From: JBPOFY01 sp051252415
Lineage (GTDB): Bacteria; Verrucomicrobiota; Verrucomicrobiia; Opitutales; Coraliomargaritaceae
Direction of reading: 5' to 3'
Assembly: GCA_051252415.1 (NCBI GenBank)
Contig: JBPOGA010000001.1
Span: 274,155-338,154 of the forward strand
Length of the DNA stretch: 64,000 nt
This document shows, piece after piece, positions 28,872-36,368 of this stretch (within the stretch, counting starts at the first letter, position 1; each line of letters starts with the position of its first letter). The notes below the pieces were generated by a model, which was not told where the DNA came from, made no database searches, and saw only the letters and a list, made by a program, of their open reading frames with translations. The translations under genes and the position numbers were made by a program.

Positions 28872-29095
28872 GCGGTGATACAGTCATCGCAAATACAACT
28901 ACCTTCGGATGGTGCAGACTCTCGCAATCTGTCTCAGATTGTATCTAGCCCCTGTAAACCACGGGCTTTTTTCACATATAAACAAAACAACCCGGCTACC
29001 GACTAGGATAGCCACGCCCCTGTAAACCACGGGCATTCAAAGAATAACTACCTGTGATCCGACTAAGATCGCAACCGTCCCTGTAAACCACGGAC
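28872..29095 (+). promoter_or_regulatory. Structured leader with three tandem two-hairpin units upstream of desaturase
   Basis: Three tandem units each consist of hairpin A plus hairpin B. Hairpin B has the invariant 11-nt loop CTGTAAACCAC on a 4-bp stem: GCCC/GGGC at 28948-28966 and 29016-29034, GTCC/GGAC at 29077-29095 (a compensated change). Hairpin A precedes it with unrelated but complementary stems: CAATC/GATTG (28925-28941), GGCTAC/G-TAGCC with one bulge (28994-29013), and TGTGATC/GATCGCA (29053-29073). The 7-nt loops of hairpin A are similar: TGTCTCA, CGACTAG and CGACTAA. Another 7-bp hairpin (GCGGTGA, loop TACAG, TCATCGC) lies at 28872-28890. The last unit ends 30 nt before the desaturase ATG. 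Hairpin B of unit 1 is followed by T6. I do not recognise this as a known riboswitch. Confidence 0.7.
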
Positions 29096-29125
29096 ACACA
29101 CATACACACTAAATACTTTCTTAAA

Positions 29126-30235
29126 ATGAAAATCAAAAACTGGGATACGTTCTCCTTCGTGGTGATCTACCACCTTCTCATTCTGGCACTACTACCAGCC
29201 TTTATCTCTGTAGCATCTTGGGGCGCTTTCTGGCTCTTCCTGATCACTTACATCATCGGTGGTATGACTATCACAGTCGGCTACCACCGCCTATACTCCC
29301 ATAAAGCATACAATGCCAATGCATTCTTCGAGTGGGCCATCCTGCTAGGATCGGCACTTTCTTTTGAAATGTCCGCACTCAAGTGGTCGCACGACCACCG
29401 CGTCCACCACAATCACGTGGATACCGACAAGGACCCCTACTCCATCAAAAAGGGTTTTTGGTATGCGCACGTGCTCTGGTTGTTCGACTATAAGCGTGAA
29501 TACGATGAGTCTCTCGTTGCAGACTTGCTGAAGAACCCGCGCGTTGTTTTCCAGGACCGCCACTACATGTTGATCGTCATTGCGGTCAATCTAGCAGTCT
29601 TCTTCTTCGGTTGGGCCATCCTAGGTAGCGCACTGGCATCTTTCTTCATGGGCTTCCTGCTTCGCTTGGCGATGATTCACCACAGCACATGGTTCATTAA
29701 TTCCCTGTGCCACACCTATGGCGCTAAAACCTATGCACGTGAACTGAGCGCGGTGGACAACGCAATCATGGCCGTCCTCACATTTGGTGAAGGCTACCAC
29801 AACTATCACCATGCTTTCGCAGCCGACTACCGCAACGGTATCCGTTGGTATCACTTCGATCCGTCCAAATGGACGATCTGGTTGGCTTCAAAGCTAGGCA
29901 TGGTCGACAAGCTTCGCACAATCAATGAAGTGACCGTGCAAAAGTCCCTAGTGATGAAAGACAAAAAGCTAATGCTTGAGCACCTCGAAGATGAAGCGAG
30001 TGAACTTGCAGCAGAGCTTAAGGCTAAAGTCGAAGAGCTCTCTGTCATCTTTGAAGAAAAAGCTGCAGCAGTGATGGTAAAGGTTCGCGAACTCAAGCAA
30101 GCGACTGAAGACCAAAAGGCGCACCTCGAAGCAGAGATCAAAGCACTTCGCGCCTCTCTTAAGGAAACTTGGGATGAGTGGGTTGCAGTGACCAAACAAG
30201 CCACAAAGCAGTTCGATTTCGGACACAGTCACTAA
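29126..30235 (+). CDS. Membrane fatty-acyl desaturase with C-terminal coiled coil
   Basis: Introduces a double bond into acyl chains (delta-9 acyl-CoA desaturase type), adjusting membrane fluidity. The di-iron histidine boxes are present: HRLYSH, DHRVHHNHVD and EGYHNYHHAF. Four hydrophobic membrane spans occur in two pairs (about residues 9-55 and 150-190). The enzyme core ends near residue 265. An unusual tail of about 100 residues follows, rich in Glu, Lys, Ala and Leu with heptad character (EHLEDEASELAAELKAKVEE), predicted coiled coil, ending FDFGHSH. The leader carries three tandem two-hairpin RNA units, which suggests leader-mediated control. A terminator follows. Confidence 0.93.
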   Translation: MKIKNWDTFSFVVIYHLLILALLPAFISVASWGAFWLFLITYIIGGMTITVGYHRLYSHKAYNANAFFEWAILLGSALSFEMSALKWSHDHRVHHNHVDTDKDPYSIKKGFWYAHVLWLFDYKREYDESLVADLLKNPRVVFQDRHYMLIVIAVNLAVFFFGWAILGSALASFFMGFLLRLAMIHHSTWFINSLCHTYGAKTYARELSAVDNAIMAVLTFGEGYHNYHHAFAADYRNGIRWYHFDPSKWTIWLASKLGMVDKLRTINEVTVQKSLVMKDKKLMLEHLEDEASELAAELKAKVEELSVIFEEKAAAVMVKVRELKQATEDQKAHLEAEIKALRASLKETWDEWVAVTKQATKQFDFGHSH

Positions 30236-30258
30236 ACTGAGAGACTGAAACACTTTCT

Positions 30259-30290
30259 AAAGCCTCCGTCGCCATGACGGGGGCTTTTTT
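30259..30290 (+). terminator. Rho-independent terminator of the desaturase gene
   Basis: AAAGCCTCCGTC and GACGGGGGCTTT pair around a GCCAT loop and lead into a T-run, 24 bp after the stop codon. One T-G wobble interrupts the stem. Confidence 0.88.
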
Positions 30291-30329
30291 GTGGCTAATT
30301 GTGAATGGCGGCAATGACGAAGCCGAATC

Positions 30330-30551
30330 GTAGGGCTCGCGCTTGGAGACTGTCTCAAAATTCAATTAATGGGAGCGTCCGGCTCCGTCCGGATATCTTA
30401 CCGTAGTAAGGCTGACTCTGACGCAATGTCAGGACGGAGCCCGACGCTCCAATAGGATACTTTTCGCAATTTTGAGACAGTTTCCTTGCGCAACGCTTCC
30501 CAGGACAAACGAACTATAATAATGCCAGCATCGCGCAAGCACGAGCCCTAC
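30330..30551. repeat. GTAG-headed inverted pair split by a MITE-like insert
   Basis: GTAGGGCTCGCGCTTG (30330-30345) is matched in inverted orientation by CAAGCACGAGCCCTAC (30536-30551), 15 of 16 bases. The pair encloses the 141-bp element at 30345-30485 plus residual sequence. This makes a GTAG-headed REP-like pair whose interior was apparently invaded. The whole gap 30236-30733 holds no gene: it contains the desaturase terminator, this island and the rplT terminator. Confidence 0.7.
30345..30485. mobile_element. MITE-like element, 141 bp, with 18-bp terminal inverted repeats
   Basis: The left end GGAGACTGTCTCAAAATT (30345-30362) is inverted at 30468-30485 with a single mismatch. Inside is a second inverted repeat: GGGAGCGTCCGGCTCCGTCC (30371-30390) against GGACGGAGCCCGACGCTCC (30432-30450). 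There is no coding capacity. The ends look like insertion-sequence termini, so the element could be moved in trans. No clear target-site duplication is visible. Confidence 0.6.
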
Positions 30552-30672
30552 GACACTCCCTCTCCTCCTTGACGACGATCTAGTGTGTGTGTGGCCTCAA
30601 CCCCAAAACCTCTACTGGACCACGCGCGCCCTTCGGGAAGCACGTGCTACAATTATCACTCAGTTCACGCAC

Positions 30673-30706
30673 AAAAAAGGCCGACTCTCGGTTAGAGAAT
30701 CGGCCT
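30673..30706 (-). terminator. Terminator of rpmI-rplT
   Basis: On the - strand AGGCCGATTCTC pairs with GAGAGTCGGCCT (one mismatch) and is followed by T6. It lies 28 bp after the rplT stop. Confidence 0.88.
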
Positions 30707-30733
30707 TCAGGAAAGACTGTTCAGTCCGGCTTA

Positions 30734-31093
30734 TTAAGCTGCGTTTGCTTCTTTGGCCTTTTCGATCAATTGCAAGAATGCTGCCTCGTCGTGAATCGCG
30801 AGCTCGGAGAGCTGTTTACGATCCATTTCGATACCCGCAGCTTTGATACCACGGATGAAACGGCTGTAATTGATACCGTTGTTACGGCAGATTGCGTTGA
30901 TACGAACGATCCAGAGTTGACGGAACTCGGACTTCTTTTTGCGGCGGTCGCGGTAAGCATAAACTTCAGCGCGATCGACTGCGTCTTTTGCGTAACGGAA
31001 AAGACGTGATTTATTACCGAAGTAGCCTTTGGCTTTCTTCAGAACTTTTTTGCGGCGTGCTAATGTAGCAGGACCATTGGTTGCTCTAGGCAT
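30734..31093 (-). CDS. rplT: 50S ribosomal protein L20
   Basis: A primary 23S rRNA-binding protein needed early in large-subunit assembly. Its 119 residues match the family from MPRATNGPATLARRKKVLKK through AKGYFGNKSRLFRYAKDAVD to NGINYSRFIRGIKAAGIEM and a helical C-terminus. It lies 90 bp downstream of rpmI in the usual order. In many bacteria L20 represses its own operon through a leader structure; the only candidate here is the hairpin in the rpmI-rplT gap. Confidence 0.98.
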   Translation of the reverse strand: MPRATNGPATLARRKKVLKKAKGYFGNKSRLFRYAKDAVDRAEVYAYRDRRKKKSEFRQLWIVRINAICRNNGINYSRFIRGIKAAGIEMDRKQLSELAIHDEAAFLQLIEKAKEANAA

Positions 31094-31122
31094 GTTATTT
31101 TATATCTCTCGATTTAGTAGCC

Positions 31123-31152
31123 GTCGGGTCGCCCATTTTCATGTTACCCGAC
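31123..31152 (-). promoter_or_regulatory. Hairpin in the rpmI-rplT gap
   Basis: GTCGGGT (31146-31152 read on the - strand) pairs with ACCCGAC (31123-31129) around a 16-nt loop, about 30 nt before the rplT start. It could be a translational control structure for rplT; there is no T-run, so it is not a classic terminator. Confidence 0.35.
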
Positions 31153-31183
31153 TGGCAGAGTTTTAGTTGTCAAACAATTCGAC

Positions 31184-31375
31184 TTAAGCGAAAGGCAAAC
31201 CACGGATTAGGTTAGCGCGTTGGCCGGGAGCGACCAATTTACTACTACCTGCACGGCGGCGTTGCTTTACACTCTTGTTGCGAAGAAGGTGACGGTGCCC
31301 TGGCGTGCGACGCAAGAGTTTACCGGTGCCTGTCTTTTTGAAGCGTTTGGCGATGGATTTACGTGTTTTCTGCAT
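31184..31375 (-). CDS. rpmI: 50S ribosomal protein L35
   Basis: A small, highly basic 63-residue ribosomal protein beginning MQKTRKSIAKRFKKTGTGKL, with the family motif RRTPGHRHLLRNKSVKQRRR and a short hydrophobic end. It is followed by rplT. The usual upstream partner infC is not present; the next gene leftward of its promoter is on the opposite strand. The promoter must lie in 31376-31579. Confidence 0.97.
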   Translation of the reverse strand: MQKTRKSIAKRFKKTGTGKLLRRTPGHRHLLRNKSVKQRRRAGSSKLVAPGQRANLIRGLPFA

Positions 31376-31579
31376 GAGAAATTTGGGAAAGAGACGGAAA
31401 ACATAGGCTTTGCCCTCTCTTGTAAAGGGGAAAAGGCAGAAATCTCAGATTGTTTGGAGACTGCATGTAAATGCGGGTGATGAAATGTTGAATTTCGTCA
31501 AACCACTGTTCTACTGAGCACTATCAAGGCCCAAGCAACAGATCATCCCAGTAATCAGCAAAGCCGCATCGTCGGCACC

Positions 31580-32215
31580 GTGAACGGCCGTATCCGTAAG
31601 CTCGGCGGCTACCTAAAGAGCCACCATGTCCCAGACGGACACCACGACGCTGCTCAGGCCTTTGTGCGTAAAATTGGACATGAGGATGTGAAATCTGCAA
31701 CTGATGGCCTCTACGCAGACATTCGAAGTCTCTTCGGTTATAAGCGTCGTGAGTTTGCTTACACCTGCGAAGATGGCTTTGCGGTCATCAAAACACCGGA
31801 CTTCGACTTGCAAATTCGTATCGATCAGTCCGAGGACGATGCGAAGAATTACGTGCTAACCACCGAAATTGTCGCCCTCCACTCGCCAACGATTGCAAAT
31901 GACGAGCGTTTTCACACCTGCTTCACACATCACTGCGAAACCTTGGTTGTGGAATTTCTAGGCTCAATCAACATCGATGAGAAGATAGACACCATCGAAG
32001 CCATACCCGAAATCGCCGATTGCCTCGACTACGAGCCAGACGGTAGCGCTTTTGAGCTGAAACTCCCAAAGCTAGACCTACATATACATGTCACCGAATC
32101 TCAGATGACCTTCCAACTGCTCACACTACGCAATTTAGGTAAACTGCTAGAGCACAGTCAGAGGGCTTTCGAGATTCTGACTGAAGCAGGGTTCGGCCTA
32201 AAATTAGGCAAGTAG
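31580..32215 (+). CDS. Conserved-looking hypothetical protein, 211 aa
   Basis: I do not recognise this gene. The 211-residue product is acidic, soluble, and lacks signal peptide and membrane segments. A Gly/Lys/His-rich N-terminus (MNGRIRKLGGYLKSHHVPDG) is followed by two alternating beta-strand sections (GFAVIKTPDFDLQIRID and AFELKLPKLDLHIHVTESQ) that look like a duplicated half-domain. The start is a GTG at 31580; no in-frame ATG exists upstream, and the open frame continues leftward a little. It converges on and overlaps the ThiF/MoeB-like gene by 12 bp. Confidence 0.75.
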   Translation: MNGRIRKLGGYLKSHHVPDGHHDAAQAFVRKIGHEDVKSATDGLYADIRSLFGYKRREFAYTCEDGFAVIKTPDFDLQIRIDQSEDDAKNYVLTTEIVALHSPTIANDERFHTCFTHHCETLVVEFLGSINIDEKIDTIEAIPEIADCLDYEPDGSAFELKLPKLDLHIHVTESQMTFQLLTLRNLGKLLEHSQRAFEILTEAGFGLKLGK

Positions 32216-33280
32216 CGGCGCTGGACCCTGGCCGCCATCAAGGTGGAAAACCTTATCCTGCCCACGGCTTCTCAAGGCATCCGCGAGCAATCCACTCACC
32301 AATCCTTCTTCGCAAACGAGCAGAACTTTACTTTGCCCGCAATTAGGCAGACCAGACTCTAGAATTGCTTCGGCAGAAATCTTTGTTGCTTCCGAGAAAC
32401 CTTCTGCTTCGCCTGATCGTAAATCAAAAATCTCGATTGGCTCTCCGATTGATTGCGCCTGATGCAATGCGTCTCGAGTCATCGCGTGAGAAGGCACCGC
32501 AGCTTCTGGAAAAACTTCTGGCAGAACCACGTCTGGTAAGCGAAAGCCTTGTATCTGTAAATGCGTGGCATGCACGGAGGTCACTTCACCGACCTTCGGC
32601 ACACCACTACCGGTTATCAACTTAATCGCCTCAAGTGCTTGCAGGTTTGCAGTTACACTTGCCACTGCCCCTAACATACCAGCACCTGCGCAAGTAGGAG
32701 CGGCACTGCGCTCAGGAAACAGTTTATCAAAACGAGCTCCACACTTATCCCAAAAAACACAGAACTGTGCACTCTCACGATATAAGGCTGCGTGCACCCA
32801 CGGACGATCCCATTTCGCACACACCTCGTCGATCAGATAGCGCACATCTAAATCATCGGTCGCATCAATCACACAATCATGTGCCTCGATCAGAGCGTCT
32901 GCATTGCTCGCATCGAGCATCTTCGGATGTGACTCGATACAAATGAAAGGATTCAGGGCACCGAGCTTCTCTGCGGCCGATACTGCCTTATTTCGCCCCG
33001 CGTCTTCGACACGATGGAGCCATTGACGTGAAACATTCGAAATCGCGACCGCATCGCCATCGACAATCGTTAAGTGCCCCACTCCGGCCCCAGCCAATGC
33101 TTGCAAAAAGGGGCAACCTAAACCACCTGCGCCGACGACTAAGACTCGAGCAGCCTTCAACTTCTGCTGCCCTACGGTGCCCACACTCGGCAACAACAAA
33201 TGGCGCGCGTAATAACTCAACTCCTCCTGAGAGAAAAGTATTGAGCGATAGCTCTCGGCGACCCGTGCAATGTATGACAT
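32204..33280 (-). CDS. ThiF/MoeB-type E1-like adenylyltransferase fused to a rhodanese-like domain
   Basis: Activates the C-terminus of a sulfur-carrier protein (ThiS/MoaD type) by adenylation, for thiamine, molybdopterin or other sulfur transfer. Residues 10-250 form the E1 Rossmann domain: ARVLVVGAGGLGCPFLQALA, the adenylation aspartate region CVIDATDDLDVRYL, and the cysteine segment PTCAGAGMLGAVASVTANLQ. The paired CxxC zinc ligands of MoeB are not evident. Residues about 270-358 are rhodanese-like with LLVCEEGLVSGLLADALRSRG as the active-site loop. The ATG at 33280 is preferred over the TTG just before it. The carrier partner is not nearby. Confidence 0.85.
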   Translation of the reverse strand: MSYIARVAESYRSILFSQEELSYYARHLLLPSVGTVGQQKLKAARVLVVGAGGLGCPFLQALAGAGVGHLTIVDGDAVAISNVSRQWLHRVEDAGRNKAVSAAEKLGALNPFICIESHPKMLDASNADALIEAHDCVIDATDDLDVRYLIDEVCAKWDRPWVHAALYRESAQFCVFWDKCGARFDKLFPERSAAPTCAGAGMLGAVASVTANLQALEAIKLITGSGVPKVGEVTSVHATHLQIQGFRLPDVVLPEVFPEAAVPSHAMTRDALHQAQSIGEPIEIFDLRSGEAEGFSEATKISAEAILESGLPNCGQSKVLLVCEEGLVSGLLADALRSRGQDKVFHLDGGQGPAPLLA

Positions 33281-33308
33281 CAAAAAACTAGCAGACTCTT
33301 CGAACGAT

Positions 33309-33656
33309 CTACGATCCTAATTCATTCATACTCAATGAGACATGCTTACCGTCAGTGACCACTAATAAACAGTCTTCAGTTACGCGATAAACCACATTCG
33401 CAATTACCGTCTCAGGCGGTAATACTGTAATGATATTACCCGCATCCATAAGACTGACGATACGTGTTCTTTTGTCGGCCTTTCGAGCAAATACATTTGT
33501 GCGCGTATCCCTCCAAAAGCTATAGCCTTCCACACGTGCTAAGCCATCCACGACCTCAATCGCTTCACCAACGAAATGTCGGCTATGATCTTCTTCAAAA
33601 TTACGCCGAATAATAACATGCAACTTTTCACCTTGTTCTATAGCCATAAGTAACAT
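33309..33656 (-). CDS. Hypothetical small soluble protein
   Basis: I do not recognise a named family. The product of about 115 residues is predicted beta-rich, with two similar halves around HFVGEAIEVVDGLARVEGYS and VVTDGKHVSLSMNELGS. It has no signal peptide or membrane segment. I set the start at the ATG at 33656, where GGTGGAG lies 9 nt upstream; an in-frame GTG at 33671 and an ATG at 33647 are alternatives. It is 28 bp upstream of the ThiF/MoeB-like gene on the same strand, so probably co-transcribed with it. Confidence 0.65.
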   Translation of the reverse strand: MLLMAIEQGEKLHVIIRRNFEEDHSRHFVGEAIEVVDGLARVEGYSFWRDTRTNVFARKADKRTRIVSLMDAGNIITVLPPETVIANVVYRVTEDCLLVVTDGKHVSLSMNELGS

Positions 33657-33770
33657 CACAAATGACTCCACCTTGAAGAATTAGCGAGCGAAATATCTCC
33701 ACCACCTTACGGCAAAACATCACTTAGACACCAAGAACCCTGTTCGATAAACTCGTTTGCATAATTTGGG

Positions 33771-36353
33771 TTAAAAGGTGTAGCTGACAGTCAACTCGTA
33801 GCGACGTGGCAATTCTATAAAAACAGAGGCATTGCCATAAATCGGATTTACCGATCCGAAATTTTGTTCGTCCGTTGCGTTAAGCACATTTAACCGAACA
33901 GACCAATTATCTCTTTCGTAGAAAGCCCCAAGATCCAATGTATACTGCGTTGGAATCTCTGCGGTTTCGATGGTGCCACCGAAAGAACCATCCACGCCAT
34001 CATAAGTTAATGGCACAGGTGATGTGACCACAACAGAACCCGTCACGCCAAAATTCTCTGTAATACGATACACGACTAAAGCATTCAAAAGCTGCTCAGG
34101 AATACCCGGTGTGCGAAATTCACCCGCAGCAAGATTTACACTATTAAAAGTAGAATCATACGGTGCAGATTCGGCAACAAATGGACCTGCGAAAAGCGGC
34201 GCACTCGAACGTGCACGAATAAAACTATAACCGAGCATCGCATAGAGGCGATCACTTGGTTGATACGTCAACTCAAGCTCAATACCAGTTGCTTCTGAAT
34301 CGATGGAGCCACCGCCGAGCGTAGGATCACTGCGTTCTTGATGATAGGCGCTTAAGCTTAGAAAGAGGCTGTCATCAAACAAACTGCGTTTGTAACCGAC
34401 TTCATATAGTGTGCTACCACGAACAAACTCATCTTCTTGGTTAACTTGATCCACGGAAATACCACCACCAGAACCGACCTTTGTAGATTCGGTGTAATTG
34501 AAGGACGCATATAAAGCACTCTGTTTTGTCGGCTTAAATACAAAGCTATTATTAAAACTGAATAAAAACTCATCGTGAGCTGCTGATGCACGGCCAATCA
34601 TTCGAGCCTCATCTGCCGCACCTGCGACGCCGTATGCCTCGAGGAACCGTATAATGTCATCATACATCGGGTCTTCGGTTTCTACATGCACATAATCAAT
34701 GAGACCACCAATGAGCCAACTCCAACGATCATTGATCTGGATATTGTCTTGAGCAAAAATACCGAGTTGTAACGTATCGGAATCATTCGATTCACCATTG
34801 CTCATGTAGGTGACCGTCGGGTTTCCGGTGACCGAGTCTAGATTACCTGGATCTATACTAATGCTCCCAGGCAATTTACTCTCGTCGATTTGAAAAGTGC
34901 CATAATTACCACCTGGAGAGACTGGGAAACCCAGCGTGAGATGTCCTCGTGAGTCCTCGCCTAGATAAGGCACCGCAGCACTGGTAAAAGCAGTAAACGG
35001 ATTGTCGAAGAAAACGAACTCATCCGTCACACCAATATCCGAGCTCGGGCCACTAATATCCCAATAGTTTGCTGGTTCATGGAAATAATCACTCGCCGCA
35101 GTAACCGATGCGCAGCGAACCGAACCTCCTATATTTAGCCGATGCAACCACCCTCCTTTACATTCCGCAGTTGTTTCAAAATCCGTGCGATTTTCCAGCG
35201 ACCAGTTATCTCTCAACACTTCAGAATATTGGTAGGAGCTATAGGTATCACGATCGCGGTATTGAAAGAATGTATTGTTCTTAAAAGCGCGATCCGAATC
35301 CGGTGTCCATGTTTGGATTCCTTGTAGCGTCACAAAGACCCCTTTCGAATCATCCCCATCCCCGAGCAATCGTTTTTCGGGCGAAATCTTAACTATCTCG
35401 CCCTCAGGAATCACACCCGTCCCGCCAAAGGAGCCGCCAGAATAAGTGCCAAGTTCATCTAAAGCGACGTTCTGTGGTGATGAAATCACACCCGTTTGAT
35501 AGCGACCATGATCAATTAAATCCTGAGTCACTCGGTTCCAACCCCAATTCTCGGTATAATCGGCGTAGTAGAATTCACCGTTCAATTCGAGTTGATAGTT
35601 ATCCGAGGGCGCCCATGTAATCGCAGCAAATGCCGCCTGCGACTTCCGCTTATGGTTATCGTAATAGTAGTCTTCGGTATTTTCGACAGTGTAACTGGTG
35701 CGTATTGCCAACGTTTCACTGACGACAATATTCGAATCAAGTTGCCCAATCAATAAGCCTTCAGAATCGACTGTCAGTGACGCAGTATGTGTGGTTTCGG
35801 TGAAGCGAGGTTTCTTCGTAATGAGGTCGACATAACCACCTACATATTGTGAGGCTCCGACAACCACCGAGGGCGGACCTTTTAAAACAGTGGCTGATTC
35901 GATCGCATTAAAATTCACCGGCATGCCATTGCCATTAATCGTGAGTCCACGACGCATGCCATTGACCAAGATATCTGCAGTCTGCCCACGAATCGATGGA
36001 TTGGCAGGCGCTCCAAAATTACTCTGAGTGTATGCAGAAGCAGAAAGCTTAGAAATATCCCGAGGGTCACGAATCGAGATCACATCGAGCTGTTCGCGCG
36101 ATAAAATACTAATACTACGGGGCGTATCGACCAAATCCATATCCATGCCATATGGCGAAGAAAACGGTAAACTATGTGGCAGCAGCAACTGATCGGTATG
36201 GTCTGTAACAGTTACTTCAAAAGTCTCTAATTCCGGCGCATCGCCCGTCCCATTCACAGAAGCTTCATCGGCAGCCGACAAGGTGAAGATGAATGTGTTC
36301 AATAAAGCTCCATAAAGAAACCGGCGTGATTTAGGGGAAATCATAGAATGCAT
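33771..36353 (-). CDS. TonB-dependent outer-membrane receptor, siderophore-type
   Basis: An 860-residue gated outer-membrane channel driven by TonB. After a signal peptide (about residues 1-28), the plug domain carries LVDTPRSISILSREQLDVIS, NPSIRGQTADILVNGMRRGL and ATVLKGPPSVVVGASQYVGG. About 22 beta-strands with aromatic girdles follow, ending in YELTVSYTF, the terminal strand for BAM recognition. The plug resembles ferric-siderophore receptors such as FhuA, but the ligand is unproven. Its ATG is 15 bp after the stop of the propeller sensor kinase, so it is the last gene of a kinase-kinase-receptor operon. Ligand sensing by the kinase may control uptake. Confidence 0.93.
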   Translation of the reverse strand: MHSMISPKSRRFLYGALLNTFIFTLSAADEASVNGTGDAPELETFEVTVTDHTDQLLLPHSLPFSSPYGMDMDLVDTPRSISILSREQLDVISIRDPRDISKLSASAYTQSNFGAPANPSIRGQTADILVNGMRRGLTINGNGMPVNFNAIESATVLKGPPSVVVGASQYVGGYVDLITKKPRFTETTHTASLTVDSEGLLIGQLDSNIVVSETLAIRTSYTVENTEDYYYDNHKRKSQAAFAAITWAPSDNYQLELNGEFYYADYTENWGWNRVTQDLIDHGRYQTGVISSPQNVALDELGTYSGGSFGGTGVIPEGEIVKISPEKRLLGDGDDSKGVFVTLQGIQTWTPDSDRAFKNNTFFQYRDRDTYSSYQYSEVLRDNWSLENRTDFETTAECKGGWLHRLNIGGSVRCASVTAASDYFHEPANYWDISGPSSDIGVTDEFVFFDNPFTAFTSAAVPYLGEDSRGHLTLGFPVSPGGNYGTFQIDESKLPGSISIDPGNLDSVTGNPTVTYMSNGESNDSDTLQLGIFAQDNIQINDRWSWLIGGLIDYVHVETEDPMYDDIIRFLEAYGVAGAADEARMIGRASAAHDEFLFSFNNSFVFKPTKQSALYASFNYTESTKVGSGGGISVDQVNQEDEFVRGSTLYEVGYKRSLFDDSLFLSLSAYHQERSDPTLGGGSIDSEATGIELELTYQPSDRLYAMLGYSFIRARSSAPLFAGPFVAESAPYDSTFNSVNLAAGEFRTPGIPEQLLNALVVYRITENFGVTGSVVVTSPVPLTYDGVDGSFGGTIETAEIPTQYTLDLGAFYERDNWSVRLNVLNATDEQNFGSVNPIYGNASVFIELPRRYELTVSYTF

Positions 36354-36368
36354 AGTTTTAGCAGGGTA

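Noticed and set aside
28948..29095. CRISPR-like array of three repeats
   Set aside because: The identical part is only about 15 nt, spacers contain their own conserved hairpins and no cas genes are near; a structured leader explains it better.
30587..31009. 140-codon open frame on the + strand
   Set aside because: It runs antisense through rplT and the rplT terminator; L20 on the other strand is certain.
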